Source of the DNA: Burhinus oedicnemus
Lineage: Eukaryota > Chordata > Aves > Charadriiformes > Burhinidae
Direction of reading: 5' to 3'
Assembly (NCBI GenBank): GCA_008921705.1
Contig: VFFE01009203.1
Coordinates: 59,273 to 123,272, forward strand
DNA: 64,000 nt
Numbering within the stretch: the first letter of the stretch is position 1; every line of letters begins with the position of its first letter. Both the position numbers and the translations under genes were made by a program. Below are positions 63,061 through 64,000 of the stretch, piece after piece. A model generated the notes under the pieces. It was not told where the DNA came from, did no database searches, and worked only from the letters and a program-made list of their open reading frames with translations.

Positions 63061-64000
63061 TCCCAGGCTGGCTCTTTGGTGGGGGCACCATGGAGAAATA
63101 GCTGCTGGCAGGCAAAAAGTATTTTTATTTTAGGTCACCCTGGGAGAATCTCCCCCGGCACTGGACACCACCGCAGGGCCTGAGCTGTTATCAGCTCGTT
63201 GGGGCACAGGGAGCCCTGACCTGCCTTAGTTTGTCCTGGGAAAAATCCCATTTATTTTCTCTCTTGCCTGCTCTGCCACACAGGGTCTGATCTTACCTGG
63301 CACCTGCTCCTCCAGGCAGCTACCAGCAGCACGGGGGTGCCCGGAGGCTACAGTGCCTGGCCAAGAGGTGGGGGAAAGGCGATGCTGCAAAAATTAATCA
63401 TAAACCTTCACGTTAACACTCTCTCTGACTCAGGAAATCCCTGAGCTGCAAACTCTCGTTGCAGGATAAAGAGATATTTTCTGCCCAAATATCTCTATAT
63501 GTTTCCTCTTAAGTCATACTGACAGCATCCTCCTTTGGCCCATCTGACAAGAGTCCTGGGCTAGATGAACTTTCACTTTCCGTCCTGGTTTGGCGAGGAG
63601 TAACAATCTGCTCTTCACCTGGCATTTCCCAGCAAAGCAAATAATAGCTAATAATCTCACTTCTGACATTAAATATTTCAAAAGGTATTTTTTAAAAATT
63701 ATATTTGTATCTAATTAGATATAAAAAGATTATATTTTCTTCCGAAGGAAACAAAACTGTGAAAGCAACTGCATGCAGATTACATAGGAAACTCTGAGAG
63801 AATGAATTTGTAGGCTGCAAATTTGTAGACGGGTTTTTATTGCTTTTATCAGTTAGGTTACAAATAAGAGCTTTGACATGGGCAAATGCAGGCATGCACG
63901 CGTGAAATTAGTGAGAAAATTCTCAGAAGTCCAATAATTAACAAACGTGCTAGGTCACACTTGTATAGCTGAATTACTACAATATACATTATAATTTACA
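63061..64000 (+). other. LHFPL6: LHFPL6 intron 2, right edge of window
   Basis: No gene. At 63554-63592, CTGGGCTAGATGAACTTT and CCTGGTTTGGC weakly resemble the 3' end of an older CR1-type repeat. From 63650 to 63740 the sequence is very AT-rich. The next LHFPL6 exon is not reached. Confidence 0.5.

Overview
This window looks like avian nuclear DNA: gene-poor, about 40% GC in most places, with few repeats apart from CR1 non-LTR retrotransposon relics. One segment is extremely GC-rich and is interrupted by a 20-N assembly gap. CR1 copies, including a 1.6 kb minus-strand copy with a recognisable reverse transcriptase, point to a bird or a close sauropsid relative. The species cannot be named from the sequence.

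Only one protein-coding gene is supported: LHFPL6 (formerly LHFP), a four-helix membrane protein of the LHFPL tetraspan family, on the + strand. Its first coding exon (ATG at 15223, GTAAGT donor at 15608) encodes residues 1-128 plus one base of codon 129. This covers the first two membrane helices, the first extracellular loop and the start of helix 3. A CpG island (about 12160-13600) lies upstream and is the likely promoter. It contains a good splice donor at 12843, which suggests a non-coding exon 1 ending at 12842. The best acceptor before the coding exon is at 15046-15047. In this model intron 1 is about 2.2 kb and exon 2 carries about 175 bases of 5' UTR. I found no later LHFPL6 exon, so 15608-64000 is read as part of a very long second intron.

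Layout: 1-12160 is upstream intergenic DNA with a small separate CpG cluster at 7435-7680. 12160-13600 is the CpG island, exon 1 and a C-rich degenerate minisatellite (period about 78 bp) containing the assembly gap. 13600-15047 is the rest of intron 1. 15048-15607 is exon 2. 15608-64000 is intron 2, with CR1 remnants at 45631-45737, 47871-48150 and 55442-57078, old palindromic or hAT-like repeat relics, a (TTCCC)13 microsatellite at 53830-53894, several local duplications and hairpins, and a CpG-enriched patch near 62820-63060.

I see no RNA gene, CRISPR array, operon or novel multigene system. The long open frames in GC-rich stretches look like chance. The observations most worth checking are the minisatellite next to the gap in the LHFPL6 first intron, the predicted upstream ORFs in the LHFPL6 leader, the distal CpG cluster, and the old palindromic repeats.
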